From positions 1-64,000 of the forward strand of contig JAHGAU010000036.1 in assembly GCA_019925105.1 (NCBI GenBank): a stretch of DNA of 64,000 nt. The letters are read 5' to 3'. The DNA is from Niebla homalea. Its lineage: Eukaryota; Ascomycota; Lecanoromycetes; Lecanorales; Ramalinaceae. A model generated the notes under the pieces. It was not told the DNA's origin and ran no database searches. It saw only the letters and a program-made list of their open reading frames with translations. Position numbers and translations under genes: made by a program. Shown piece by piece: positions 12,372 through 25,160 of the stretch (its first letter is position 1; each line of letters begins with the position of its first letter).

Positions 12372-12781
12372 TACTCCGGGAAGCGGGACGGGATGGGACG
12401 GGATTTGGATTCATTTATCTTATCCCTCGTGGGACGGAATAAAGGTTAAATCCCGTTTTATTTTATCCTTAACTTAACGGGATAAGATAGGGATATATTA
12501 AGATCTTAATTTTTAATATATTAACCGGATTAAGTAAATAATTTACTTTTAAAATTAAATTTTTAAATTTTCTTAAAAAATTTTTAATATATATAAAAAT
12601 TTATATATTATAAATAATAATTCTATAGTTTTAACGGGATCTTAATATATCTTTATTTTATCCCGTTTTATCCCGTATTAATATAGGATAAAATGAACCT
12701 TATTTTATTCCGTCCTATCCCTATCCCGTTCCTATCCCGTCCTTATCCCATGGGATATATCCCGTCCCGCTTGCCGGAGTA
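12372..12781. mobile_element. hAT-type MITE with 8-bp target duplication
   Basis: This 410-bp element has near-perfect terminal inverted repeats: TACTCCGGGAAGCGGGACGG at the left end against TACTCCGGCAAGCGGGACGG read from the right, and the match continues for about 23 bp. It is flanked by an exact 8-bp direct repeat, ATAGTCTT, at 12364-12371 and 12782-12789. Eight-bp target duplications are typical of the hAT superfamily. The interior is AT-rich with GGGACGGGA subterminal repeats and no transposase, so it is non-autonomous. Confidence 0.85.
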
Positions 12782-15201
12782 ATAGTCTTAAGGTCGAAGC
12801 CTTCGTTTTTAAGCTCATTTGTAGTTACTTAATAGAGTTCCGGGAATATATTATCGTTAAACTTCTCCTTTAAATATAAGAGGTAATTATCTTAATTATT
12901 AGAAGTAGTAGGGTTACTCCGGCCCTTATTAACTGGCTAAATAAATCTATTTTGCTTATTTCCCGGTTAATTATAATTATATTCTTAACGAAATAAAATA
13001 AATCCGGTATAAGCTTTAAAGGAGGGAATAATAAAGGAATAATTTTAAGGAAAATAAGTAAAAAGTTTAATCGAAACATAGGTATTATAAGGTTAATATC
13101 TTACGTTATAATACGCTTATTATAATATAGGATATAGCTAAATTCATTAATTAATAAATTATCTTAAGTATTATAACGGTATAAATTACCTGAATTTATT
13201 ATTAAGGTTATAAAAATACTATAAATATTACGGTTTTTATTTTTAATTTCTTTAAGCTTTTATAAGCCATTTATTTAAGTTTAATAATTAAATTAAATAA
13301 TAAGTTTATATAATTATAAACGCCGTTATTATTATAATAATAATTAAATTATATAAGTAAATATTAACCGGTAAACCGGATATAAATACTATTGTTATTT
13401 TAATAAAGCATATTTTTATATAAATAAATAGCGTCCTTATAATAAAATAATTATTTAAACTTATTAACCTTCTATTTAATACGTTTTAACCTTCATAAGA
13501 AAGCCTTTTCTTATTTATTTAATTGCTTTATTAACGTTTACTTTAACTTATCTTTAAATAACGATAATAAAATAAGGTTAAAACTCGTTATATTTAAACT
13601 ATATTTAAAGTTAATATTAATTTATATAATACGGTTCTTAAACTTTTGAATTATTTTTAATACTTCCGTCCGTTAGGTTTTCTTAAGTTTGTCCTTTTTA
13701 AGGATAACGGGGTAATATTAGGCTTTAATAAGCTTTTTATTAATAAATATAATTAACGTAAAAATAAGGAAAACAGTATATTTTATAGGATTAATATAAT
13801 AGTATTTAACTTATTTATCCATTTTTTTAAACCGAACCCGTATATTAAAATCATTTACTAGATATATTTATATATTCTTATATATAAATGTTTTTTAATT
13901 ACCCCCTTATTAAACCCGGGAGATAAATTTAATTTCCTCTTTTTTTTATTTGGATTTAGATTTTTAAGCTTTTTTTTTATACGTTTAAATTAAGGAAAAG
14001 CGGTTTTTTAACTCTTCTTTATAATGCTTCTTAAAAAAGGAGGAAAAAAGGTTTTAAGGAAGGGTTAACTTAAGGGGATCTTTATTATTAACCGTTTATT
14101 TTATTAGGATTTAAATTGTTAAAACTTTTCTTTAATAACTTAAGGTTAAAAAATAATAGTTTTTTAACTCTTCTTTATATTATTATTTGAATAAAATAAT
14201 AAGGTAGATTTTAAGGGTGGTTAATTTAAAGGGAATTAAGCTTTATTATTATAATTAAGCTATAAGGGGAGGTATTAAATGCCGTTATTATTATTATTAT
14301 TATTCTTAATTTCTATCGTTATTCTTAAAGCCTTCTTAAAGTAATTTATATACTTAATAATAAGCTTTAATTTATTTAATATCCTTATTATTCATTAACA
14401 ATTTCTCTTTAAGCTATTTAAAATTATTTAACTTTCTTTTAAACGGTTATATAAGTTTTACTTATACTTTTTATTTAAATTATCTGGACTTAAAAGCTAC
14501 TTTTAAGCTAAAGGTAATTATTAAGGCTTTTAAGGGGAGGGGGTAACGGTATCCCGTTATTAAGGTAATTATAGCCTATATATATAAACTTAACTGGGTA
14601 TTTATTATCCAGGAATAAGAAAAGCATCGAGAAATACCTTCTTCAGTATAGATATAGGTAGGTTTAGCTTAAAGGCTTTCCCCTTAACGGCTTAAAAAGG
14701 GTCTTTAAGCTTATCCCTTAATTCCTTGTAAGCCCGGCGTTTTAACTTATTTACGTTAATATTAGAACGCCGTTTCCTTATTTAATTAAAGGGAAAAACA
14801 GGTAAAAAAAAGTCCTTCGAGCTTATTTTTATTATAGAGGGCTTAAGGGTGGCCTTTAAAGGAAACGGCGGCAATATATTTTTATAGTAAATAAACGGTT
14901 TACCTTTTATAAATTTAAATAATATTTACAATATCTTTAATAAAGAGATTTATATCTAGATAAGTTATATAATTAACTATAAAAGGACGAAATCGTAAAA
15001 AATGGCTGTTAACGGGGGTAGGCATAATTCTCATTAAAAAGTGGGTATATCGTCCGCTTACTAGCGCCGGGAACCACATAATTTGGATTCTACGATATTT
15101 GACCCTAAAATTCAGCTCTCGGCAAGCTTATGTAATACCACCAACTCTACCTTTCTTGGCTTTAAATCGTTCTTCCCACCATCATTGCCGACATTGCAGC
15201 G

Positions 15202-17161
15202 ATGATTGTTCGATATCGCCAGGCTTTCCGTCTGAAGTCTCTACGGAACCAGAACCTGCGCATTACTGTTTCAGTTGCGGTTTCAAGCACCGACATGGTC
15301 CCGCCACAGCTAGCTTGTCGCTTTTTTTCCTCCGCAAAAGTGCCGAAGCGAGATTCAAGCAGTCACGCATGCCAACCAGACGATCCGCACGATGAGAATT
15401 ACTTTCGATATACCAGAGGGCGTTTTGTCTCCAATGAGCAGAATGAGATGTCTCTACGATACGTACGTTTCAATATGCACGAGTTGGCGCGTATTGCTGC
15501 CAATGCTGTTGGCTCGGAATCTTGTGTCAGCATTGAGAAGTATCCTGACGGAATGTACAACAAAGCCTTCCTCCTCACGATGGATGACGGTAAGCGAGCC
15601 GTGGCCAAAGTACCAAATCCCAATGCCGGACGGCCTCATTTCACCACCTCAAGCGAGGTCGCAACCATGGACTTCGTGCGGACGAAGCTCGGGACCCCCA
15701 TCCCAAAAGTTTTCGCATGGTGCTCTAGAGCCGACCAAGGTCCGGTGGGTGCTGAGTATATCATCATGGAAAGAGCCCCAGGCATTCAATTGTCTTCTGT
15801 ATGGGCAGAGATGGGCATCGAGGACCGTTTCCAGATCGTCAAGAACATTGCGCGTTTGCAGAAGACCTGGATGACTTGCTCGTTTCACCAGTACGGGAGC
15901 CTTTATTACTCCAAGGACGTAGATCGGTCCGTGCAGGGTCCGTTGTATACGGATCGTGATGGGGTTGAGGTCATGGAGCCTATGTATGCTGTTGGTCCAT
16001 CCACGGGGCGGTAAGTCAATTTGGGGCGCAATTCTTCGTGTATGGTCGATGTCAGGGAGATCTTGACCCGTAGGGGCCTTTTTGATTCCAGGTTTTCCTT
16101 TTACGTGGACTGTAGTGCTGACCCTGTAATTCACCTAGGGGTTTCCACGACGACGGAAGGTTCACGATAGAATTCGACAGAGGACCATGTAAGACATCGT
16201 GACCCTGATTGCCGATTCCCCTAACTCGATCGTCTTAGGGAGTACATTGGAGCGATACGAATCAGCGCTTGCCCACCGAGAGGCCAGTTGTGTGAAGAAG
16301 ATGTCTGGGCTACCAAAGTCACCAATCACTCTCTGTGGGCCTGGCACTTATCAACCAACCCGGGAGAAGAAGCTCAAGGCGCTGGATTGCTACCTCACAT
16401 TAGTTGAGCATCTTCTCCCAACGGATTCATCGATCGGATCTTCATGCCTGTTGCATGGGGACCTTCACATTGATAATATCTTTGTCGCTCGGGAAGAACC
16501 TACCAGGGTAGTAGGCATCATAGACTGGCAGTCGACGGAGCTAGCACCTCTGTTCGAGCATGCTCATCAGCCTTACTTCCTGGACCATGACGGCCCCGCC
16601 ATGGTTGGTCTCGAACGTCCGCAGCTACCAGATGACATGGCGCAGCTGGATCCAGCGGCGCAGAAGCAGGCCAAGGCCTTGTACCTGCACCAATCATTGT
16701 CTGCGCTCTACAAGGCTCTCCTCCACAGACAAAATCCTCGTTTCTATAGTGCGATGGATTTCACGGATACTCCGAGCTTTGATCTGCTCATCCTTGCTCG
16801 AAATCTACTCGTCGACGGTGAGGCGACGTACCTGGCCCGGGTGGTTGACTTGGAGGAAACATGGGCAGAGCTCCCGGGCGTACGCGCACATGGGATCAAA
16901 CCATTCCCATTCCACTTCACCGACGAAGAGAGAGCAGTCATCGAAGCCGACTTCATTGGATCATTGCGTGGCATGGAGGCTATGCGATGCGTCAAGGCGA
17001 GCCTCGGTGAGCTGTTCCCGCAGCGAGGGATCGTTCGCCATGATCAGTACGAGGCTTCCCGCAATGCGCTGCAGCGGGTTCGGGACCAGACGATCGAAAA
17101 GTACGCAAGTAGTGAAGATGAAAAGAAAGCATGGCGAGAGAACTGGCCGTTCGATGATTGA
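15202..17161 (+). CDS. AIM9/APH-like kinase, mitochondrial
   Basis: It has three exons, 15202-16010, 16139-16188 and 16239-17161, which close in phase to 593 codons. The middle exon is only 50 bp. The protein belongs to the fungal aminoglycoside-phosphotransferase-fold family close to AIM9 (altered inheritance of mitochondria 9). Visible signs are HGDLHIDNIF near residue 359 (catalytic loop, Asp and Asn), IIDWQSTE near 380 (metal-binding Asp), and the family marker DRGPW restored across the second splice. The N-terminus is rich in Arg and Ser (MIVRYRQAFRLKSLRNQ and a later RFFSS), consistent with a mitochondrial presequence. The substrate is unknown for the family. It may simply border the NRPS locus; nothing in the sequence ties it to the pathway. 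It lies only 160 bp inside the genic DNA next to the AT desert. An in-frame upstream start was not seen. Confidence 0.85.
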
Positions 17162-19075
17162 CTACAGAGCCTTTGGGGGTGCATAAGATTCTTTCGTTCA
17201 CAGCCGTCGGATGACGCGTGTAATTGGCTACAGTTCAGGTCCTACCTCAGTAAGTGGTAGAGAGGTAGGGAACGTTGCAGGTGCCTCACGCGCCACGGGC
17301 CATATACGCAGACCCACCGTAGCTCAAACTCATCACAACAGTATGGAGACTTGTGGAAATTGGTTGTGCACCAAGCAAGAAGGCAAAAGTGATGCTTGCA
17401 GATCAAGCGAGCATTGCTCTTTGTCTCGCTTTTGGCTTCAAGGAATTATGATCAACATGATATAGCTATTCGAACCCTGGTCAAGCGTTTTCCTCCGACA
17501 TCAGAATGTACGAAGGCTGCAACAAGCCCCATGATTGCCAACTGGCACCTAAGTGGAATGAAGACGGAGCGGAAGCAGAATAACACGGGTCTCGCCAGTG
17601 ACTACACCTTGGCCGACAAGGTTCAGAAGCAAGCGTTGCTCATCCTGCCTGTGACACGTCGCTACCGGTCCCCACATCGGACAGCTACATCATATTTGGG
17701 GATGATCTGATGGAAGTCGGGCCATTATCAAGGAACCCGAGAATGCAGTGCTGTATTCGCATGACGACAGCCAAGAAGAGGGAGGTTTCCCATTTCCGGG
17801 TCAACCAGTCATGGAGATAGGAGAAGATGACCAGAAGCCCGGCAGGGTTGACCTGGCATACATAGCAGCCGATGAGGCACAGATACATGGGACACCCATT
17901 GCGGACCGGAATGTCATTAGCTTCATGCCGGTGCCTGCTGTCGCCACGACCGCCACAACCGCCACCACTAGAGAGGACAAAGATGACGGGGTTTTACGGG
18001 GGCCGGAATAGCGGAGCCTGATGCAGAGGGGAAGAGTGGCAACAGTGGCTTTTAATCTGATCCCCGCTCCAGCTGTTGCTCGCCTACGATCACGACTTTG
18101 ATCCACGACTGCTGGACAATGTGAGCGTTGACGTACGTAACCCAGATCGTCTCTCCACCTCCTGGTAAGCTGCTATTATAGCGATGAACGTTGTTAAAGA
18201 ATCTACACTCCGTCATTTGACAGAGTTGTGCTGAGGCTTAACTCGCCTGCCAATGAATGCTAGTGAAATCTCTAATAGAGATCGAGACTTGTCGAGCGGG
18301 TTTCGCGTCAGAGTTCTTAGTGCAGCTTTCCTCGAAGGCGTGATCTTGCATTGAGGTGATGACCTTTACGCTTCTGATCAGCATGAAGCAGGTTAATCAA
18401 TCGCGTGAGCAAGAAGTACTGCTGACATCTTGCTCGACACGCCGCGAAACATCCTGATATTGTAGGCAGTGTGGCACAATGGGCGTAATCTACACGAGTC
18501 TAATGCTGCAGTTCTGGGACCTCGATGTTGGAGGGCCAGCATTTGCCTTTTGGGGTTTAATGATCCAGACAAGGACGAGGAGATAATGGTTTCGAAGGGA
18601 AAAGGAGCAGAGAGAGAAGGCCGAAAGGATGAGTGATCTTCGAGATGGTACCGCTTTAACGTTGACCGAGATGACAACAGAGCAAATTGACTCATCTCAG
18701 CCATTGTAACTGTTATGGACTCTTGCAATGTTCCTTTGGAAGACCTTGATAAGTGACCGTGATGCTGGTAACGAACCCTAAGTCGTATCGAGGGATGATG
18801 CTCTCGGTGTTTTCCTTGAATAAACAATTCCTGCTCCTCATCACAGGGTGAGGGCCACAATGCAAGACAGTGTACTAACAAGGATCCAGCGCTATCATGC
18901 TAGGCTTATAAAACTCAATAAATATATTACTAATGGAATGGGGTATATAAGGCCTTTAAATCCTCGCTCTCTCCTTTCTTTTCTTGTACTTCGTGTTGTA
19001 GCTAGAACTTGGTTGATGTAAACGATCGTCTTTAACACATGCCCAGTCCGGAACCTGATAATTACCTGATCTCTA
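17162..19075. other. Intergenic, no recognisable gene
   Basis: These 1.9 kb separate the kinase from the 3' end of the ABC transporter. Open frames on both strands (for example 17748-18011 plus and 18393-18881 minus) have no recognisable motif and no supporting splice structure. 18890-18960 is AT-rich (AATAAATATATT, GTATATAAGG) and could hold the transporter 3' processing signals. Some of it may be decayed coding sequence, but I cannot identify it. Confidence 0.4.
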
Positions 19076-22000
19076 CTACCTACTGCTGCTATATTGGCGA
19101 GCGAAAAGAGACGCCGACCTATTCAACAATTCGCGAGGGTTGCCGGTCTCAACAATACGACCTTTTTCCAGTAATATGACAAGATCAAAGTCAAGCACAG
19201 TATCAAGCCTGTGTGCGACGGACAAGACCGTGCGATGGCGGAACTCTTCGCGGATCAGCGAATGCAACAATTTTGCCCCGTCCGCATCCACGCTAGAGCA
19301 GTAAGCGTCAAAGTTTTCAGATGTGTTAGGAGTGCCATACCTGCTGGTAACTTCGTCCATAATCACAATTTGGCCTGGCCTCAGTATCGCACGGGCCAGG
19401 GAAAAGAGTTGCTTTTGAGCATGAGAGAGCGACTCCTCCGTCAGATCCGCACTCAGGCCTCCGTTTGTGTTGAGCCATTGCCCGAGATTCAACCTCTTCA
19501 GAACAGCAGCAATCCGCTCATCTTCTGCATGATGAAACGGATCGAGATTATCGCGCACTGTCCCTGGTAGCAAAAGCTGTCCCTGAGGGATGGTATTCAG
19601 CCGCTTTCGCACCTCTTGCCTTGACACGTTACTGATGTCTACACCGTCAATGAAAACCTCGCCGGTCTTGACATCCAGCATGCGCAGTAACGCGGAGATG
19701 AGAGAAGTTTTGCCACTCGCGTAATCCTTAGCCAAGAGCAGTCTAGAGATGCGGCAATATCCTTACCTGCCTGTCCGGCCACAAATAGCGACCTTCTGTC
19801 CTGGCCGGACGGAAAAACTGATTTCTCGAAGGGCGAGTTTGGAAACATTCCCATAAGATGCCGATACATTCACGAATTTGACAGCGCCATCACTCGGCCA
19901 GTCCGGTGGGAGATCTGGCATGTTGGAACCCTCCTCTTCACTTTTGGTATCAATGGCGAAAGCTCGGACGCGGTTGACGGCCCCTATTGCGGTTTCCAGC
20001 TGTGTCCATTCCATCACAAGCGCCTGAAGGGTGGAACTGAAGGAAATCAGGCTAAAGAGCGCAACGCCCAGGTAGGCAGTCCGCACGTGCACGGCGGTCG
20101 CCACCAGTACAATTGCCAAGCCGGCCACGAACAGGTCCAAGACAAGGGTCAGCCATCTCTGGATGCACCAAAGAAGGTAATATGGCGTCTGGGACTCATT
20201 GAGAATCTTGCAGTTTCTCTCGATGCGCTGTTCTATCCAGCCAAAAGCACGAATACATGCGGCTCCGTCCCTCGTTTCTAGGAAGTGGGTGAATAGTGGC
20301 GCCTTGGCCTCGATGTCTAGCAATCGTAGCTGGCGAGACGTCCGAAGGTAATAATACTGGATGAGGTAGAGCAGCCCGATACAAACCGGGATCCCAACTG
20401 CTAAATAGCTCGAGCCGATACACACTAGAGCGGCCTCAGCCAGCGCAGAGAGAGCATGCAAGATGGTTTGATCGAGAGCTGCCGGAAGATCGTTGTCGAT
20501 TAACTCAAGGTCCTGGCTAAATCTTTGCGAACGTCAGTCGAACCCTCGCAAGAAGGGTGTCGTACCTGTTCATGAGGCTGCCCGCATCGATGGATGTAAG
20601 GAACGAGGTCGTCGCGCTTTTGAGGTCAGATAGAGTTCACGAGGATTCATGAAAGCTTACCGCTTCGTGGTGGCAAGCAGGAGCTCGTGGAACCTGACTG
20701 CCGTCTCAGGCATCATAGTCAATCGAAAGAGGCTGCGTTCCGGTCAGTCCATTGTCAGGTTACTAGGATGATCATACCAGTCCGACAACAGAAATCCCAC
20801 AATAGCAGCAGCGGAGATTGCACCATAGACTCCGAGCCAGTACCCAGTACGCTCATTTGGGTGTGTGACATTAGCGTTGGTCCAGTGCTGAAGCCAGATC
20901 GCTTTACAAATAAGTTGATGCCCAAAGACAAGCAGATGCGACTTACTGGAGAAGTTGACAGTGACGATGTAAGCTACAGAGAGAACTAGGTACGCTATTG
21001 CAGCTTTCCAACCTATAAGGCGAGCGTAGTAAGCGTACACTGCCAGGTCACCTGTTCGCCTGCTTGTTTCAGGCTCGTCGCTAGCTTCAATAAAGGTCTG
21101 CGATCCCGTATCTGTCTTCAATTGATCAGGGGCAGCAGGTGGTACTAAGACCGAATGCCCTATATCAGCACTCTTGACCGTATATAAGGAGGGCGGTCCC
21201 TGATGCATGATCCTGCCGTGTTGATTGAGGGAGATGACGTGGTCTGCGAAACGGCAATGATTGACTATGAACAGTCAGTCGCCTTGCTTTGATTTCGTAA
21301 TCTTCAAGCATGCCTGCATGTGTCGCGAGGACAACAGAAGTGCCTGATCGTTTTACTAAACCATCGGGCCCAAATACCCTATCCAGAACGATCATTTCGG
21401 TGACGCCGTCAAGTCCTGCTAGAACATCATCGAGCATCAAGACTGGACATCTGGAATATAGAGCTCGGGCAAGGCTCTAGACAATGTCAGTATTGGTCAC
21501 TTCTGCTTGTTGCAGCCTTACAATACGCGTTTGCTGCCCGCCACTCAGTCGCGCGCCCCCAGTACCTGTCCGGCTCTGGTCGCCCTCGATGAGTTGTTCG
21601 AAATCAGGCGAGAGAGAGCAAGCGTCAACAACTGTTCGGTACCAGCTGTCAATCATGTCAGATTCACCGAGAATATTATCGCGAATCGATCCGCACGTGA
21701 TCCATGGTGATTGCGGACAGAACCCTGCGGTAGAGAATGAAGTGTAGACTGTGCCTTGTTGCCTCGGTATCTCGCCAAGTAAGAGGTTCAGAAGCGTGGA
21801 TTTACCCGACCCAACAGGCCCGACGACTACTGTTATCAAGCCTTCAACAATGTCAATGGTAATATTCCTTAGCGTTGGGCTTTCTTTTGATGAATGCCAG
21901 GCACTTGCACCTCTCACCGACGCAATAGACTTGGTCCTCTCTGACCCAAGGTGCACCTTCTGTAGCGATGGTATACCTGCCTCTTGCGACTTGATCGAGT

Positions 22001-24047
22001 GATTGTGTATGAGATGTAATCTGTACTCATGACGCTCCTCCGCAAGCAAGTGCTCTTGTATGCGCTCGAAACATCGGTACAAAGTTTGGAAATTTTCGAA
22101 TGCATGAACGATCATGTTGATGGGCTGTTGTTGCAAGTCCAAGAGACTCAGTGTTGCAAAAGCAACGCTTGGTGTCAAATTCGCCGTCCCATCGGACTTG
22201 GCAAGCAGAACGTAGACTCCAAAAGCCCATAGCGGGGTGAGCATGGAAGACATGGTTGCTGCGAAAGTCAACGTTTGCATCAATTCAGTAATGGCCATGC
22301 AGCTGCTTACTTCCCAAGTTGAGAATGATGCTGAGAATGCGGTACCGAAGAGAAGAAGCAACCTCTGACGATCTCAAGTCCGCAATGAGCGTCGCAGAGT
22401 GCTCAGCAAGGCCCGCCATCCTTAGTGCCTTGATGTTCTGCAACCACACCGCAGTCAAGGCCAACCGAGCCTCGATAGCCTCAAGCCACTGCACCTGTGC
22501 ATTGCCTGCAATCGCAGCAACCGGCAAGCCAACTAGTGTACATACTGTATTCATCATTAGCTGTTGACGTAGCCGCTCGAGATCACTTACGAGCCATGAA
22601 TGCAGTAGGGGCAGCCATTGCTGTGCCGAGGTACCCGTAAAGGAGCCACAATGCGAGAGAAAGCTCGATGAGGCTTGCATACCACTCATGAAGAAAGTGG
22701 AAGCTATCACCAATGCGATCGATGTCTGCACTCATCAGTGTTATCGCTTCCGCGTTGGGAACGGCGCAAGAGATTACCCCGAGGGTCTTGTTGTAGATGA
22801 GGGTGATTAGGCTCCCACGAAACATCGTAAGAGCTCTATACGTTTTGTGTTCGTAAACCGTAAGTGAGACCTAAATTCAGTTCGTTGATTTATTCACCAT
22901 TGGATCGGGTCACGTACCGCAATGCCGATATAGACAACAGCGTACGCAGCAATCATTCCGTACTCGGCATTTCGAGTACTCGGATACGTGGATTCCGTCA
23001 ACTTTAAGACTCTCTCGATGAGAAACGGCTGTGCAAAGTTGAAGCCGATGTTAGCCAGGCGGGGGAGGACGCCAGCTAACAGCTGGAAGCGAAAGTGAAC
23101 GACACAAGCCCACAAAAGCGCGTACGACTTAGATTTATTTGCTGATAAGTTTTAGTGTCATTGGGGCGCTTCAGTAGAGATGCTGCATACCTCGCTCCCA
23201 CCTTTCGATGAGAGATGCCGGCTGGCTGGCGGACAGAATCGCTGGGTCTACTGGGAGCAGGTCATACAGACCCATTGAGGCCCGAAAGCCTCGGACGAAG
23301 AGCGGATTGAGCCAGATGAATAGGGAGTTCGCATAGACGCTTGAAGTTGCCTCGGCTGATGTATAGCGCCAATGTGGTTTGAGAAGCCTACGTTTTTCGA
23401 CGAGTTCAAGCACGAAGATGAAAATCTTGAAGCAGTATCCAGCTAGAAACAGCGAGGCTGGAGCTCTGGCCTCCGAGATATAGAACAGAGTGCGAGCGCG
23501 AGCAAGATCAAGCAGCAATGAAAGGCCCATGTATACAGTCAAGGGCGTTGACGGTCGTTCCGAGCGCGTGTGCTCCCAATATGACACAACCATGAACACG
23601 ACGAAACCACCGAGGGTCAGGCCTGTGGTTGCTAGCGAGGCTGGAGTGATCGGTGCATCTGGGCGTACCCATATTGCTAATAAGGCAATCTGCAAAAGGA
23701 GATATGTCGTATACGTCAACTTTATTTCCTCTGTGTCAGTGATGTCTAAGTGACGACAGCGTAGTGGCTACCAGCTTTAATGTCAAGTGCCAGGATATCC
23801 GCACTTTGACTGGCCCACGATGTGGTACAGAGAGGACGCACCAGAGTACTACACAAAGGGTCAATCAGCGCACAGCCTAAACGTCAAGTTTCTATTCGGA
23901 CCCACCTGCAAGTCCTAGCGGCAAGATTGTAAGTACTGTCTCTTCGAATAAGAGCGTAAAGTCGAAACCCTCCAAACACGGAGCAGTAACGGTTGGGCCA
24001 AAGGCCTTTTCGAAGTGAATTGAACAGGAGGTAGCTTTCCCAGCCAT
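19076..24047 (-). CDS. ABCC (MRP-type) multidrug transporter, 15 exons
   Basis: Exons on the minus strand: 24047-23906, 23848-23772, 23728-23191, 23141-22918, 22870-22591, 22544-22311, 22258-21522, 21476-21314, 21264-20947, 20901-20778, 20732-20661, 20616-20566, 20522-19767, 19715-19341, 19292-19076. All phases close and give 1435 residues, the usual ABCC length. The order is an N-terminal hydrophobic domain ([10 protein letters not shown] near the start is typical), TMD1, NBD1, TMD2, NBD2. NBD1 has GPVGSGKST (about 647), LSGGQ (about 737) and VLMLDD (about 753; Asp in place of the catalytic Glu, usual for ABCC NBD1). NBD2 has GRTGSGKTS formed across a splice, a degenerate LSHAQ signature and IVIMDE with the catalytic Glu. 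It should be a plasma- or vacuolar-membrane exporter. It is divergent from the NRPS, so product export or self-protection is likely. Intron 8 is a GC-AG intron. Confidence 0.93.
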
Positions 24048-25160
24048 ACTTTGAAGAGGATTTTTTTCTAGACAGAATAACGAAATGAATGGGAAGGTGT
24101 CTTCAAAATCGAAGATTATGATCAAAAATTACACCAGTAAAGCTACTGGATGTTCTTGACCTTGAAAGGGTGTAATCAAAATCATTGTAAGACACCAGAT
24201 CGACCAATTCCGTATGACTTTAAGAAAGTTTCTGGAACAGTACAGGATCGTCGCTAAAATCGACCATGCATGGTCTTAGATCAAGGGCAATGGCCAATGG
24301 GCCGATCATCTGCGGGCCGAACATCTACGGAACTCGCTAGATCTCTAGGGATTTAGCGAATTCCCGTTGAACTAGTGATATTCCTCAAGTTGGATGGACA
24401 GATTACTTGCCTAGTCGGCGTAACGCAAAACTCTCAATCATTCAAACACTTTTATTGGACGACGAAAAAATACTAGCAGACGCCTCTCGAAGAACTCTAG
24501 CCCTAGCAGGAACCATTTTAGCATCAGGTTTCCCCTACTCACCTCTTGAGGAATGAATGCTCTTGTGATCTTTCAATTTCGGTTCGGATCTTCCAATTGG
24601 CCTAATAGTAAAAGCCTGAACTGCTCCACATCGAGGTTTCCCAGGTGGCAATGCGTCGGATTGTTAAGCTTGATTGGTCGACCTAAAATACTGTGTATTC
24701 CCGATGGGTGAAGGGGAGTTCTGCGTCAAGAAGACTCCTTATTACGTAGTCGATGAGTGGTAAGCGGCGGCTACATTAGACAAGACTCTTGTAATCCGGC
24801 CAAAGTATGGACTGTCTTTGAGCCGTTTACTGCTTTTGGTTGGGCGAGGATGCAGAGAAGCATCCCTGATTAGGGATACATTACAACATGATCATTCGTT
24901 CCAGCAGCCAGTGTCGGTACCGACGCTGATGTGAGACTTTGCCCTTTGATATACATAACTCTGGGGGAAAAGAATGTCCTTCTGTCCGAGAAATCCTAAG
25001 CCCTACCACAGCTCAATCCACAATAAACACGGACTGTAGCTTTGGTTTGGAATTGCAATCCAGAGCACGGCTTCGGGACCCAGCGGCGGAATCATTACTG
25101 CTAAAGAGCATAAAGATCGAGGCATCGAATCAGCAAGCAGCCGGAACGGGAGGCGAGATT
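24048..25160. promoter_or_regulatory. Shared divergent promoter region, ABCC and NRPS
   Basis: These 1.1 kb lie between the two start codons, which point away from each other. Co-regulation from such a region is common in fungal metabolite clusters and is inferred here. No transcription-factor site is claimed. The NRPS frame is open upstream to 24939 but has no ATG before 25161, so an extra 5' exon cannot be excluded. A stretch at 24341-24664 reads through on the plus strand with only TGA stops (see findings). Confidence 0.55.

Larger units (their letters stand above)
1..15040. repeat. AT-rich, RIP-degraded repeat block
   Basis: This 15-kb block is extremely AT-rich and has no credible gene. 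The dinucleotides CpA and TpG are almost missing over long runs (for example 2041-2100 has none) while CpG is still present. That is the expected footprint of RIP, which converts CpA to TpA on either strand of duplicated DNA. Repeat copies inside the block differ mainly by CA-to-TA and TG-to-TA changes, for example the three tails at 1120-1225, 4935-5042 and 8655-8765. The parts at 1226-4805, 8766-11237 and 12790-15040 are probably decayed transposon bodies, but I could not assign a family. The right edge, near 15040, is abrupt. Confidence 0.9.

Noticed and set aside
1..15040. CRISPR array
   Set aside because: The genome is eukaryotic, and the repeats are tandem or dispersed transposon-type without constant spacer spacing.
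18393..18881. 162-codon minus-strand frame
   Set aside because: It has no motif and no neighbouring exons, and its composition is like non-coding DNA.
24939..25160. NRPS start at 24939
   Set aside because: The frame is open there but the codon is TTG, and the first in-frame ATG is 25161. Domain homology begins well after it.
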